A stretch of 64,000 nt of DNA from Polyangium sp. y55x31. Its GTDB lineage: Bacteria; Myxococcota_A; Polyangia; Polyangiales; Polyangiaceae. Shown here in pieces: positions 43,558 to 52,499 of this stretch (positions within the stretch are counted from its first letter, which is position 1; the number at the start of each line of letters is the position of its first letter). The position numbers and the translations under genes are program-made. The notes below the pieces were generated by a model, which was not told the DNA's origin, made no database searches, and saw only the letters and a program-made list of their open reading frames with translations. The DNA is taken from NCBI RefSeq assembly GCF_029946505.1, contig NZ_JARZHG010000029.1, positions 1-64,000 on the forward strand, in the 5' to 3' direction.

Positions 43558-44886
43558 ATGGGTTTGTCGCGGGCAACCAGGGCGATCGGGGCACTCTCGA
43601 TCGCCCTGGTGATGACGGTCGGGTGCGGCAGCGACGAGGACGTCGACCTCACCGGCGGCGCGGGCGGAAACGGAAACGGCGGCGCGGGCGCGGGCGGCAG
43701 CGGCGGCGCGGGCGGCAGCGGTGGAAGCGGCGGCGGCGTCGGCGGCAGCGACGATCCGGCGGAGGCGATCTACCCGAACATCGCGTCGCTGCACGCGCTC
43801 GGCGTCGCGCAGACGTGCTCGCTCAACCAGGGCGTGTGCCATTCGTCGCGGCAGTACCCCGAGCTCGGCGGCGTGAAGGACATGCTCGCGCTCGTGAACG
43901 CGCCCTGCCTGATCACGGCGGCCGAGCCGAGCCTCGTGCCCGACGAGTGCGAGCGCCCCGGGGACAAACTCGTGATCGGCGGGCAAGAGCGGGAGATTTT
44001 GCAGGTCGTGATCGACAAGAACGCGCCGTTCCCGCCGGCGAACGTGGAGCTGCGGCTCGCCTCGGCGCCGCCGTCGCTCGACGCGAACGGCGCGCGTGTC
44101 CGCAGGCTCGACGACGCAGGCGCCGAGGTGCTCAGCGTGCCCCTCGACGGCGCGTCGTTCACGGCGGGAGGCTCGCCGACGAGCGTGATCGTGAACCTCG
44201 CCGCGTCACCGCCGGCGCTGAAAGGTTTTCTCGACGTGCGCGTGACCGATCTCGATCGGGTGCGCGTCGGCGACGCGAACGGCAACGGGAACGCGCATCC
44301 CTCGGCGACGCCGTGGTCGCTCGTCGCGCCGGGCGATCCGGGGCGGAGCTACCTCTACAAGCGGCTGCTCTCGGACGAGCTCGGCCCGCGCATGCCGCTC
44401 CTTCAGCGCTCGTGGACCGCGCTCTCGACGCGCGCGGTGTGGTGCTGGATTCGCGGCATGAAGCCGGAGACGAAGCCCGGTGACCTGTCGATCCTCGACC
44501 CGATCGACTACGGCAACTGCCCCCCCGACCCCGACGCGCCCGATCCGAACACGGCCGGCACGTGGGGGAGCGTGCGCACGCTCATGGGCTCGCGCTGCGC
44601 GACCTCGAAGTGCCACGACAGCACGGACAAGGCGGGGGATCTGGATCTGTCGCCGAACGCGGGGACGTTCCTCGCGAACGTGATCAACGCGCCGAGCGTG
44701 CAGACGGGCGCGCAGCGCGTGGTGCCGGGACAACCGGCGGCGAGTTACCTGCTCTGCAAGGTGGATCCGCACTGCGAAGGGCGCGCGGACATGACGAGCC
44801 TCATGCCGCTCTCGGGCGAGCCGCTGACGGACGCCGAGATCAAGTCGATCGCGGCTTGGATCCAGGCCGGAGCGAAGCTCGAGTAG
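43558..44886 (+). CDS. Cytochrome-like lipoprotein, third gene of the DUF1501 cassette
   Basis: A 442-residue lipoprotein (lipobox SIALVMTVGC) with a Gly-rich linker. Two CxxxCH-like sites occur, CSLNQGVCHSS near residue 85 and CATSKCHDSTDKAG near residue 350, the latter followed by GDLDLSPN and YLLCKVD, and the protein ends with LTDAEIKSIAAWIQAGAKLE, a pattern typical of cytochrome-c-like domains seen in planctomycete/myxobacterial proteins. The first site, CxxxxxxCH, is not standard, so heme attachment is uncertain. AAAGGA lies upstream of the ATG. Its end overlaps the converging HAD gene. Confidence 0.83.
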   Translation: MGLSRATRAIGALSIALVMTVGCGSDEDVDLTGGAGGNGNGGAGAGGSGGAGGSGGSGGGVGGSDDPAEAIYPNIASLHALGVAQTCSLNQGVCHSSRQYPELGGVKDMLALVNAPCLITAAEPSLVPDECERPGDKLVIGGQEREILQVVIDKNAPFPPANVELRLASAPPSLDANGARVRRLDDAGAEVLSVPLDGASFTAGGSPTSVIVNLAASPPALKGFLDVRVTDLDRVRVGDANGNGNAHPSATPWSLVAPGDPGRSYLYKRLLSDELGPRMPLLQRSWTALSTRAVWCWIRGMKPETKPGDLSILDPIDYGNCPPDPDAPDPNTAGTWGSVRTLMGSRCATSKCHDSTDKAGDLDLSPNAGTFLANVINAPSVQTGAQRVVPGQPAASYLLCKVDPHCEGRADMTSLMPLSGEPLTDAEIKSIAAWIQAGAKLE

Positions 44887-45595
44887 GCACGCGCTCGGCC
44901 GCGGCCGCGACGCCGAACTCGACGAGCGCCCTGCGCACCTCACCCGCGTCCTTCGCGACCCGCGCCCGCGCGCCGAGCGCGCGCTTCGGATCCCCGCCGA
45001 ACCACACCGCGCTCATCCCCGCGCCGAGCGCGCCCTCCACGTCGGCGGCGAGCGAGTCGCCGATGTGCACGATGCGATCGAGCGGCCGGCCGAGCCGCTC
45101 GGCGGTCCAGCCGAAGATCGCGCGGCCGGGTTTGTCCATGCCGAGCCGGCCGCTGTCGGCGATCACGAGGAACCGATCGTCCCAGCCGAGCTCCGCGACG
45201 AGCTCGGCGAGCCGCCCCTCCGAGTTCGAGACGATGCCCACGGGCACGCCCGCGTCGGAGAGATCTTCCGCGAGCTCCAGCATCCCGGGGATCGGGCGCC
45301 GCCACAGGTTTTTCCGCGGCTGCTCGGACCAGAGGAAGTCCACCGCGCCTGCGAGCGCCTCCTCGTCGAGCGGCGACGAGGCCGCGCGTTCGAGCAGCGC
45401 GCGCATGAAGATCTTCCAGGGGTGACCGCCGAGGCCGCGGTGGATGGCGTCATCGTAGACGCGCCATGCGTCCGGGAGGGCGACCTCGATTCGTTGGGGG
45501 TCGAACGATAGGCTCCTCTCGGCGAGGCGCGTGGCCGTGAGGCCCGCGTCGAGGGAGGCGAGGGTTTGTCCGAAGTCGAAGGTGACGGCGTGCAT
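44840..45595 (-). CDS. HAD-superfamily hydrolase
   Basis: A 251-residue phosphatase-like enzyme. Motif I is DFGQTL (nucleophile Asp present; the second Asp of DxDGT is replaced by Gln), motif II is IVSNSEGR, and motif III/IV are KPGRAIFGW and HIGDSLAADVEGALGAGMSA. The cap lies between motifs I and II. The Gln at Asp+2 is uncommon, because that Asp usually acts as acid/base, so activity may be altered. The 3' end (about 47 bases) overlaps the cassette gene on the other strand. It precedes the acyl-CoA ligase on the same strand without operon evidence. Confidence 0.8.
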   Translation of the reverse strand: MHAVTFDFGQTLASLDAGLTATRLAERSLSFDPQRIEVALPDAWRVYDDAIHRGLGGHPWKIFMRALLERAASSPLDEEALAGAVDFLWSEQPRKNLWRRPIPGMLELAEDLSDAGVPVGIVSNSEGRLAELVAELGWDDRFLVIADSGRLGMDKPGRAIFGWTAERLGRPLDRIVHIGDSLAADVEGALGAGMSAVWFGGDPKRALGARARVAKDAGEVRRALVEFGVAAAAERVPTRASLRPGSKPRST

Positions 45596-45649
45596 GGCGC
45601 ACGCTCCGTTAGCACGGAGCGGAGGCTCCTGGGGGGCTTGCCTTTGATG

Positions 45650-47446
45650 TCAGGCGTCCTGCGCGCCTTCGTACATACGGTCGATCTCGCGGGCGTAACG
45701 ATCGTAGACCACGCGGCGCTTGAGCTTCAGCGTGGGCGTCAGCTCGCCGTTTTCGATCGTGAAGGGGCGGTCGAGGATGTGAAATTTCTTCACGGTCTCC
45801 ACGCGAGCGAGCGTGGAATTCACACTGTCGACCGCTTTCTGGACCGCAGCCACCACCGCGGGGTCGCCCGCGAGCTTCGCCGGATCCGCCCCGGGGGCCC
45901 CCGCGAGCTCGCCGGCGGCGGCCGGATCGATGACCACGAGCGCGGTGAGGTACTTGCGCCGATCACCGATGACCACGGCCTCGGCGATGGGCGGGTGGTT
46001 CTTCAGGGCCGCCTCGATGTTCTTCGGGGCGATGTTCTTGCCGCCGGCCGTGATGATGATCTCCTTCTTGCGGCCCGTGATCGACAGGAAGCCGTCCTTG
46101 TCGAACTGACCGAGATCTCCCGAGTGCAGCCAGCCGTCGACGAGCGTGTCGGCCGTCGCTTGTGGCTCCTTGTAGTAGCCGAGGAACACGTTCGGGCCCT
46201 TCACCAGGATCTCGCCGTCCTCGGCGATTTTGACCTCCAGGCCGTCGAGCTTCGTGCCCACGGTGCCGAGCTTCGTGTTGTTCGGCAGGTTGAACGTGGT
46301 CGGGCCCGTGTCCTCGCTCTGGCCGTAGACCTCGGAGACGATGAGGTCGAGGCCCGCGAAGAACTCGAGGATCTCCTTGGACACGGGCGCGGCGCCGCAC
46401 ACGCACGCGCGTACGCGAGAGAGGCCGAGGGCGGTCTTCAGCTTCGTGAACACGAGCTTCTGCGCGAGCTTGTACTGGAGACCGAGCGCGCCCTCGGGCT
46501 GCCCGCCGCGCATCTTCACCGCCGTCGCCTCGCGCGCGATGTCCATCGCCCACGCGACGAGCGCCTTCTTCGCGCCCTTCGCTTCCTTGAGTTTGCCCTG
46601 GACGCCCGCGTGGAACTTCTCCCAGATGCGCGGGACGCCGAAGAAGAGCGTCGGCTGCACTTCCTTGAGGTTGTCCGAGACCTTCTCGATGCTCTCGGCG
46701 AAGTAGGCCGAGCCGCCCATCGTGATGCAGCCGTGGATGGTGAAGACCTGCTCGGCGATGTGCGAGAGCGGCAAGTACGAGAGCACGCAGTCCTGCGCCG
46801 TGCCGCCCACGAGCCTCTGCGCCGTGTCCGAGGTCCACGCGAGGTTCTGGTGCGAGAGCATCACGCCCTTCGGCGGGCCCGTCGTGCCCGACGTGTAAAT
46901 CAACGTCGCGAGTCCCTGCGGCTCGAGCGCCGCGAGCCGCGCGAAAAAGTCCTCGTCGGAAACGTCCTTCCCCTTGTCGAGGAACGCCTCGTACGAGACG
47001 ACGAGCGGGTGATCGATGTGCGGCACCCCTCGCATCGTGACGACGTGCTTGAGGCGCGGCAGCTCGCCGAGCATCTTCTCGATCTTCGCCCACTGGTGAG
47101 CGTTCTCGACGAGGACGATCTCGCTCTCGGCGTGGTGGACGATGTACGCGACCTCCTCGGGCGAACACGTGGTGTAGATGCCCGCGGGCGCGCCGCCTGC
47201 GGCCATGGCCGCGACGTCGAAGGCGACCCACTCGGATCGGTTGAAGCCGAGGATGCACACGGTGAAGCCCGGCTTCTGGCCGAGCGCGATCATCGACTTG
47301 CCGAGGCGTTTGACCTCGTCCGCGAGCTCCCGGTAGCTCTTCGGCCGGTAGACGCCGCCCGATTTGATGTGATGGGCAGGCGCATCAGGCCTGCGTTCGG
47401 CTTGCTTGAAGAGCCGGGAAGGGATGGTGTCGTTCGGCGTGGACAT
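45650..47446 (-). CDS. Long-chain fatty acid-CoA ligase (AMP-binding)
   Basis: A 598-residue adenylate-forming enzyme that activates long-chain fatty acids to acyl-CoA. The P-loop is LIYTSGTTGPPKGVMLSH, followed by ILVKGPNVFLGYYKEPQAT and GWLHSGDLGQFDKDGFLSIT (the A5-A7 motifs), and GRKKEIIITAGGKNIAPKNI. The length and the ending KKFHILDRPFTIENGELTPT match the long-chain (FadD15/FAA1-like) group used in bacteria. The stop is adjacent to the next rightward area without an operon partner; the region between it and the HAD gene is about 54 bases. Confidence 0.93.
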   Translation of the reverse strand: MSTPNDTIPSRLFKQAERRPDAPAHHIKSGGVYRPKSYRELADEVKRLGKSMIALGQKPGFTVCILGFNRSEWVAFDVAAMAAGGAPAGIYTTCSPEEVAYIVHHAESEIVLVENAHQWAKIEKMLGELPRLKHVVTMRGVPHIDHPLVVSYEAFLDKGKDVSDEDFFARLAALEPQGLATLIYTSGTTGPPKGVMLSHQNLAWTSDTAQRLVGGTAQDCVLSYLPLSHIAEQVFTIHGCITMGGSAYFAESIEKVSDNLKEVQPTLFFGVPRIWEKFHAGVQGKLKEAKGAKKALVAWAMDIAREATAVKMRGGQPEGALGLQYKLAQKLVFTKLKTALGLSRVRACVCGAAPVSKEILEFFAGLDLIVSEVYGQSEDTGPTTFNLPNNTKLGTVGTKLDGLEVKIAEDGEILVKGPNVFLGYYKEPQATADTLVDGWLHSGDLGQFDKDGFLSITGRKKEIIITAGGKNIAPKNIEAALKNHPPIAEAVVIGDRRKYLTALVVIDPAAAGELAGAPGADPAKLAGDPAVVAAVQKAVDSVNSTLARVETVKKFHILDRPFTIENGELTPTLKLKRRVVYDRYAREIDRMYEGAQDA

Positions 47447-47513
47447 GGCGGCGCCAGTCTAATCGAGTGGCCCGCCGTTCGTTCCACTCGAAAGACGAAC
47501 GCTGCCGTAAGAT

Positions 47514-48617
47514 TCAGCGCGGCTTCGGCGCCGTCTTCTCCGGGGGCGGACCTTCGGACGAGGCCGGTGGGGCCTTCGGCGGCTGCGGGGGCGGTTGGTC
47601 TTGCTCGGCCGGGCCTCGTTGCCGCCCTGCCGCGGCGCGCAAGGCGATCACGCGCGTCACGAGCTCGGTCGCCTCGTCCGTCGACATGTCCACGCGCGCC
47701 GAGATGCGCGGGCCCTCCGCGCCGATCCGCAGGCGCTCGAGGATCGGCCCGAGGCCCATCAGGCGCGCGAGCGTGTCGTCCGCCTGCGCGGCGCGTTTCC
47801 CATCGAAAATGTTCGCCAGGTCGGCACACGGGGCCGGCGCGTCGCAGGCCACGACCCCCGACAAACCCACGCGTTCGCCGATCGAAACCGAGAGCCCCAA
47901 GCCCACGATCGACGCGGCCGGCGAGCTCTGCGCCCCGCTCAGCGCGATCTCTTCGAGCAGCGTGCGCCGCTGCTCCGGCGTGAGCACGACCGTCACGCGC
48001 AGCGCGCCCGGCCCCGCTTCCGATGCGAGCTTCGTGTGGTCCCCGTCGGACCGCGCGGAAGGTACGCGCCCCTCCGCCGCGTCGATCATCGATCGCAGGT
48101 AGCTGCCCGCGCCGAGCAGGATGGGCCCGCCCTCGCGCACGGCGATCTCCGCGCCGCTCGTCGACTGGCGCGCGTCGCGCACCGTGCGGAACGCGCCGAT
48201 CGGGTTCACCACGGAGCGGCCGCCGCGCGCCTCGATGACCTTGCTCGCGCAGGCGAGCAGGGCGTCCGGGTCGATCGCGCCCGAGGCGACGAGGCCGAAG
48301 TCGCCGTCGCCGCCGTTCGCGGGCACGGCCACGCCGAGCTCCGTGAGGCCGGCCATCGGGTCGAAGCCGCAGACGTCGCGCACCTTGCCGAGGCCGGGGA
48401 TCTCGCGGGTCTCGGAGAGCAGGGGGGCGAAGGCGTCCGAGCGCCGCAGGGCGCCGAGGTCGGCCGTGGCGACGAGGAGCGCGCCTTCGGGGATGGCGTC
48501 GAGCGTCCCGGGCAGCGGGCGCGCCATCTCGCGTTTTTGCCAGACCCAGACGACGGCCGCGACGACCACCGCCGCGGCGGCCGCGAACACGAGGGCGTTG
48601 CGCGTGCGCGTCTGCAC
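47514..48617 (-). CDS. Membrane-anchored protein, DUF3352-like
   Basis: A 367-residue protein with an N-terminal membrane anchor (ALVFAAAAAVVVAAVVWVW), then GTLDAIPEGALLVATADLGA and a repeated beta/alpha pattern (FDPMAGLTELGVAVPANGGD, RVTVVLTPEQRRTLLEEIAL) as in DUF3352-like proteins. It ends in a disordered Pro/Lys-rich tail. The function is unknown. The gene starts shortly downstream of a small TatA-like gene, in the same direction. Confidence 0.68.
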   Translation of the reverse strand: MQTRTRNALVFAAAAAVVVAAVVWVWQKREMARPLPGTLDAIPEGALLVATADLGALRRSDAFAPLLSETREIPGLGKVRDVCGFDPMAGLTELGVAVPANGGDGDFGLVASGAIDPDALLACASKVIEARGGRSVVNPIGAFRTVRDARQSTSGAEIAVREGGPILLGAGSYLRSMIDAAEGRVPSARSDGDHTKLASEAGPGALRVTVVLTPEQRRTLLEEIALSGAQSSPAASIVGLGLSVSIGERVGLSGVVACDAPAPCADLANIFDGKRAAQADDTLARLMGLGPILERLRIGAEGPRISARVDMSTDEATELVTRVIALRAAAGRQRGPAEQDQPPPQPPKAPPASSEGPPPEKTAPKPR

Positions 48618-48725
48618 GGGCCGAGCCCTACCACGTTTTTCACGAGACCGCGCGCGCGGCGTCCTCGATGCCCGGACGCTACGTTCTGCAAATGCAGAAT
48701 GCGAGGGCTGGAGGTGATCGGGGCT

Positions 48726-48881
48726 TCAGCCGGCTTCCTTCGACGGGCCTGTCCCCTTGTTTTTGCGCTCGAAGTAGCCGCCGATGGCCTCGCCGATCCG
48801 AGGGACGACCGAGTGGATGACCACGAGCCCGACCAGGAAGGCCACCAGCGCGAGCTCTCGGGGGGTGCCGAAGGCGGACAT
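48726..48881 (-). CDS. Small TatA-like membrane protein
   Basis: A 51-residue protein, MSAFGTPRELALVAFLVGLV followed by VIHSVVPRIGEAIGGYFERK and a short polar tail. The layout is that of the TatA/B/E family: an FGxPEL-like start, a short hydrophobic helix, a Pro hinge, and an amphipathic helix with G-x-x-[IL]-G. AAAGG lies about five bases before the ATG. It is shorter than typical TatA (about 80), so it may be a degenerate member; a simple one-helix membrane peptide cannot be excluded. It precedes the DUF3352-like gene. Confidence 0.6.
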   Translation of the reverse strand: MSAFGTPRELALVAFLVGLVVIHSVVPRIGEAIGGYFERKNKGTGPSKEAG

Positions 48882-49027
48882 GCGCCTTTCGTCTTATCAC
48901 CGGATACACTGAGCGGGTCGGTCCAAATGTTGGAACGAACGCCGCCTTGGACGTAGGAAGGGGAAGACCCCAGGGCCACGCGTTGACAGCCTGGTGCCCC
49001 GGGTCGAAGGATCACGCCGTGCCCGCG

Positions 49028-51535
49028 ATGGAGGAAGCCCCGAACACGCCGCGTCGCGACGTGATCCTGATCGCGGATGCCTCCGCGGAAGGGCAAACGA
49101 TCGCGTCGGCGCTGCGCGCGCAAGGCTTCGCCGTGGCCTTCGCGCCGATCGAGCGGCTCGAAGCGCGCGTGCTCGACGAGTCGCCGCGGGTCCTGCTCGT
49201 CGACATCGATCAGCCAGGCGCGCGTGACGCCATCGAGCGGCTGCGCGAGCTGCCCGGCGGGGAAGACGCCGAGCTCGTTTGTCTGGGGAGCCGCATGCGC
49301 GCCGCCGAGATCGGCGCGCACTCCGCCGCAGGTCGCTCCTTCGCGCGGCCGCTCGACATCCACGCCATCGTCGCCCAGATCGCCGCGCTCGCCGACCCGG
49401 CGCCGCTCGACGACTCGATCGTCGACGACCGCGGCGCCCACGCGATCCGCCCAGGCGAGACCGTGCCTCCGGGCCTGCTCGACGACGGCACCGGCGCGTT
49501 CCCGCCGGCCTTCCAGTCCGCGTTCCCCGGCGCGCCCGAGATCGCCGAGATGGGCGTGTCGATCTTTCCACCCGACGAGAGCGACGGGCAGTCGCCGCCG
49601 ACGCTCCTGCCCGCGCACCCCATGCAGCTCTCGCCGGAGCTCATGAACATGCTCGCCGCCGCCGAGCAACGCGTGCTCTCGGAGACGCCTTCGTCGTCCA
49701 CACCTCCGCAGGCCGCGGCCGCCGAGGAAGAGGTGGACCTCGTCCTCGGCGACGAGTTCCTCGCCATCCTCGACGAGCCGCTCGACGCCGAGGCGGACAG
49801 CTCCCAGTCGGACCTCGGCAACACGGGCGGAATCGATCCAGGCACGGGGCCAAACGCGCTGAGCATCACGACGGGCTCGTTTGCCCTGGCCGAAGGGAAC
49901 ACGACCGCGCCGAACCCGCCGGTGTCCGGGGCCGTAGCCATCGAGCCGCCGAGCGTGGGCGACCTCGTGCTCGACATGCCGGCGACGCCGAAGCCGAGCG
50001 AGCCGCTCGGGAAGACCGCGCCCGGGGGATCGACGCCACGTTCGCCGGAGATCCGCGGCGTCTCCTCGGAGGCCCCCGCGACGGCCTGGGAGCCACGCGG
50101 AAGTCGCATCGCGGACGATGCGGGCACGCCGGTCCGGCCGACGGAGATGACCACGGCGACCCGCTCGGTCGAGCCGCGGCCCGCGTCCGCGCCCACGCCG
50201 CCGCGTCCGCCGCCGCCCGTGATCGAGCCCGTGATCGACGTCGCGCCGCCGACGGTCTTCCCGGCTCGATGGACGGTCCCGAGCGGCATGCCGCGCCTCT
50301 CGTCCACGCTCGCGGGGTACGCTCCGGCGAGCGGAGCCGCGCCCCCGAACATGTTGTCTCCGCCCACGGCCCCGAGCGTCCTCGGTCGCACCTCGGACGC
50401 CCCGCCGCCTTCGGTGCGCCTCGCCCCGCCCGTGCCGCCGCCGCCGGCGCCCGTTCCGTCCGCGCAGCCCGCGCATGCCTCGCAGGGCCCGCGTGGCCCG
50501 CAGCCGACGGTGCTCGGCCCCGGCGACGCGCCGCGCGCCCTCGCTCGCGCCATCGCCAGCCGCGCCACAGGCTCGCTCGCGATTCATGAAGGCGGCTCCG
50601 TGCGCCGCGTGGTCTTGCAGGACGGCGACGTGGTCACGGCGGGATCGGGCCTCGCCGACGAGGCGCTCCTCTCCTTCCTCGCGGCCCGCGGCGACCTCGA
50701 GCGTGACGTCGCGCATCGGCTCGCCGGCAAGCTCCCGCCCTCGGGAAGGCACGCAGGAGCTGCGCTCATCGCGCACGGATTTCTCCAGCAGGACGCGCTC
50801 TGGCCCGTCCTCCGCGCGCATGCCGAGTGGATCATCGGCCGGGCGATCCTCGTCGAGTCGGCCGCCCTGGAGCTCGAAGCCGAGCCGCCGGGCCGCCTGC
50901 GCGCCGAGCCCAACGTGTTCGGCGGCGCCACCGGGGCCGAGGTCTTCGTCGAGATCGTCCGGCGCGTGATCCCGCCCGAGACCGCGCTCGCTCGCCTCGG
51001 CGGCGCGGCTGCGCGGTTCGACGCCGGCCCGCGCATGTCGCTCCTCTCCGAGTGCGCGCTCCTCCCGGATGAAGCGGCGCTCGTGGGGCAGGCGCCGGGC
51101 TCGACCGTGGGCGAGCTCTCGGCTCGCTCGGGGCTCGACGTCACGCCGCTCTTGTACGCGCTCGTTTGCCTGGAGGTCCTCGCGGCGCTCACGCCGGCGC
51201 GGCCCTCCTCGGCCGAGCGCAGGCCCCAGGAGGATCCGCTCGACGAGGAGGCGATCCGCATGCGGGTGCGGGCGCGGGTCGCGCTCGTCGAGGACGGCGA
51301 CTACTTCGCGCTGCTCGGCATCGGGCGCGGGGCGACGAGTTACGAAATCCGGCGCGCTTACCTCGAGCTCCGGCGCTTCTTCGAGCCCTCGCGCCTGCTC
51401 ACGGCGGCGACGGCCGATCTCCAGAGCGACGTGCGCCTCGTGATCGAGGTGCTCGACGAGGCGTACGAGATTTTGAAGGATGGGACGCGGCGGGAGCGCT
51501 ATCGGCGGGCGATCGAGGCGGGGCCGCCCTCCTGA
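49028..51535 (+). CDS. Large receiver-like/DUF4388-like/DnaJ-like protein
   Basis: An 835-residue protein. Residues 10-130 resemble a response-regulator receiver (DVILIADASAEGQTIASALR; VLLVDIDQ with the Asp; final CLGSRM), probably a degenerate one. A long Pro/Ala-rich linker (residues 150-500) follows. Residues 505-750 have the PatA N-terminal/DUF4388-like pattern (ATGSLAIHEGGSVRRVVLQD, HAGAALIAHGFLQQDALWPV). The end is a J-domain-like helix pair (DYFALLGIGRGATSYEIRRA) in which the conserved His-Pro-Asp loop is absent (FFEPSR), so DnaK stimulation is unlikely. ATG 49028 or GTG 49019 may start it. Confidence 0.75.
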   Translation: MEEAPNTPRRDVILIADASAEGQTIASALRAQGFAVAFAPIERLEARVLDESPRVLLVDIDQPGARDAIERLRELPGGEDAELVCLGSRMRAAEIGAHSAAGRSFARPLDIHAIVAQIAALADPAPLDDSIVDDRGAHAIRPGETVPPGLLDDGTGAFPPAFQSAFPGAPEIAEMGVSIFPPDESDGQSPPTLLPAHPMQLSPELMNMLAAAEQRVLSETPSSSTPPQAAAAEEEVDLVLGDEFLAILDEPLDAEADSSQSDLGNTGGIDPGTGPNALSITTGSFALAEGNTTAPNPPVSGAVAIEPPSVGDLVLDMPATPKPSEPLGKTAPGGSTPRSPEIRGVSSEAPATAWEPRGSRIADDAGTPVRPTEMTTATRSVEPRPASAPTPPRPPPPVIEPVIDVAPPTVFPARWTVPSGMPRLSSTLAGYAPASGAAPPNMLSPPTAPSVLGRTSDAPPPSVRLAPPVPPPPAPVPSAQPAHASQGPRGPQPTVLGPGDAPRALARAIASRATGSLAIHEGGSVRRVVLQDGDVVTAGSGLADEALLSFLAARGDLERDVAHRLAGKLPPSGRHAGAALIAHGFLQQDALWPVLRAHAEWIIGRAILVESAALELEAEPPGRLRAEPNVFGGATGAEVFVEIVRRVIPPETALARLGGAAARFDAGPRMSLLSECALLPDEAALVGQAPGSTVGELSARSGLDVTPLLYALVCLEVLAALTPARPSSAERRPQEDPLDEEAIRMRVRARVALVEDGDYFALLGIGRGATSYEIRRAYLELRRFFEPSRLLTAATADLQSDVRLVIEVLDEAYEILKDGTRRERYRRAIEAGPPS

Positions 51536-51574
51536 GCCGAACGACCGTCGGGACGCGGCCGCTCGCTGGGAAGA

Positions 51575-51889
51575 TCATTCCTCGGCGTCGGGGACGGGCG
51601 TCCTCGGCCGGACCGAATCGGGGGGCAGGTTCTCGAGGATGTCGACGACGTGCGAGGCGAGCGAGTGCGCGAGCGACAGTTCGTGCTGCGCCGCCGCATT
51701 GACCCCGAAGCCGCGGGTATCGGCGAGCGCGTCGGCCAGCGCTTGCGCCAGCGACAGCGCTCGCGTCACCGGGGAGACGTCATCCGCACGGTCCGTCGAT
51801 GGGGGACGGGTTTCGCTGGGCCCGCCCGTGTCGGGCTGGGTACCAAGGGCAGTACGTTGTCCGTGGGAGATCGATAGGTCGAGCGCCAT
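51575..51889 (-). CDS. Small unknown protein, helical
   Basis: A 104-residue protein, Ser/Thr/Pro-rich at the start and helical in the second half (TRALSLAQALADALADTRGF, then LSLAHSLASHVVDILENLPP). No family recognised. Codon bias is as in the neighbours, so it is probably real. It converges with the end of the receiver/DnaJ-like gene, 39 bases away. Confidence 0.5.
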   Translation of the reverse strand: MALDLSISHGQRTALGTQPDTGGPSETRPPSTDRADDVSPVTRALSLAQALADALADTRGFGVNAAAQHELSLAHSLASHVVDILENLPPDSVRPRTPVPDAEE

Positions 51890-52193
51890 GGGCTAGAGCC
51901 TCGTTGTTCGTGGACGTGGATCGCGCGCTGGATCTGCCCATGCAAGCGCGTGGCCAGAGCGTGGAAACCGCGCGCGCATCCAGCCGGGGCGCAGCCGAGC
52001 GTCAGGGGCGACGGGACACGCGGAAGGTTTGTCGGGGGATGCCTGCCGCGCGACGCGTCAACGTGGGCGAGATGTGAGAGGCAGGATCCAACATGCGAAC
52101 GAGCGGAGATCCAGGCCGCCGGAGGCTCGGATCGTGGGGTGCGCGAAATGCGCGCAGTGTCAGAGGCCGTGCGGGCTCGGATAGGATGCGAGG
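51890..52193. other. 304-bp intergenic region
   Basis: I see no gene or obvious RNA. It lies between a leftward small gene and a rightward lipoprotein gene, so it should contain a divergent pair of promoters, but no clear hexamers stand out. Confidence 0.5.
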
Positions 52194-52499
52194 ATGCATC
52201 CCTCCAGGCACATCCTCCGGGCCTTCGCGGCGGCCGCGCTCGCCTTGTCCGTCACCGCCTCCTTCGCGGCCGGGTGCGGCGACGACACCACCTACTTCCG
52301 CTGCTTTCCTTGGCCCGACGCGCCGGGCGACGATCCGAACGTCTGCCCCTCCCAGGACCGCGCGACCCAGATCATCGCGCGTGACAACCCGAACCCCTTC
52401 ACGGTCATCGACGACGGCATCCTCGAAGACGGCAAGTGCTGCTACGAGGTCCTCGAAGAGGCGCCCGGCGACGGCTGCCCCGACTTCTTCCCGTTTTAG
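52194..52499 (+). CDS. Small lipoprotein
   Basis: A 101-residue lipoprotein with signal AFAAAALALSVTASFAAGCG (lipobox FAAGC) and a short mature domain with five Cys (CFPWPDAPGDDPNVCPS, CCYEVLEE, CPDFF), which would form disulfides in the periplasm. Unknown function. Its end overlaps the converging methyltransferase gene by four bases. Confidence 0.7.
   Translation: MHPSRHILRAFAAAALALSVTASFAAGCGDDTTYFRCFPWPDAPGDDPNVCPSQDRATQIIARDNPNPFTVIDDGILEDGKCCYEVLEEAPGDGCPDFFPF

Noticed and set aside
41377-43986. Very long leftward frame (869 codons) across the cytochrome-like genes
   Set aside because: It shadows genes with clear signal peptides and heme motifs, crosses their boundaries, and is Arg/Val/Ala-rich without a recognisable domain.
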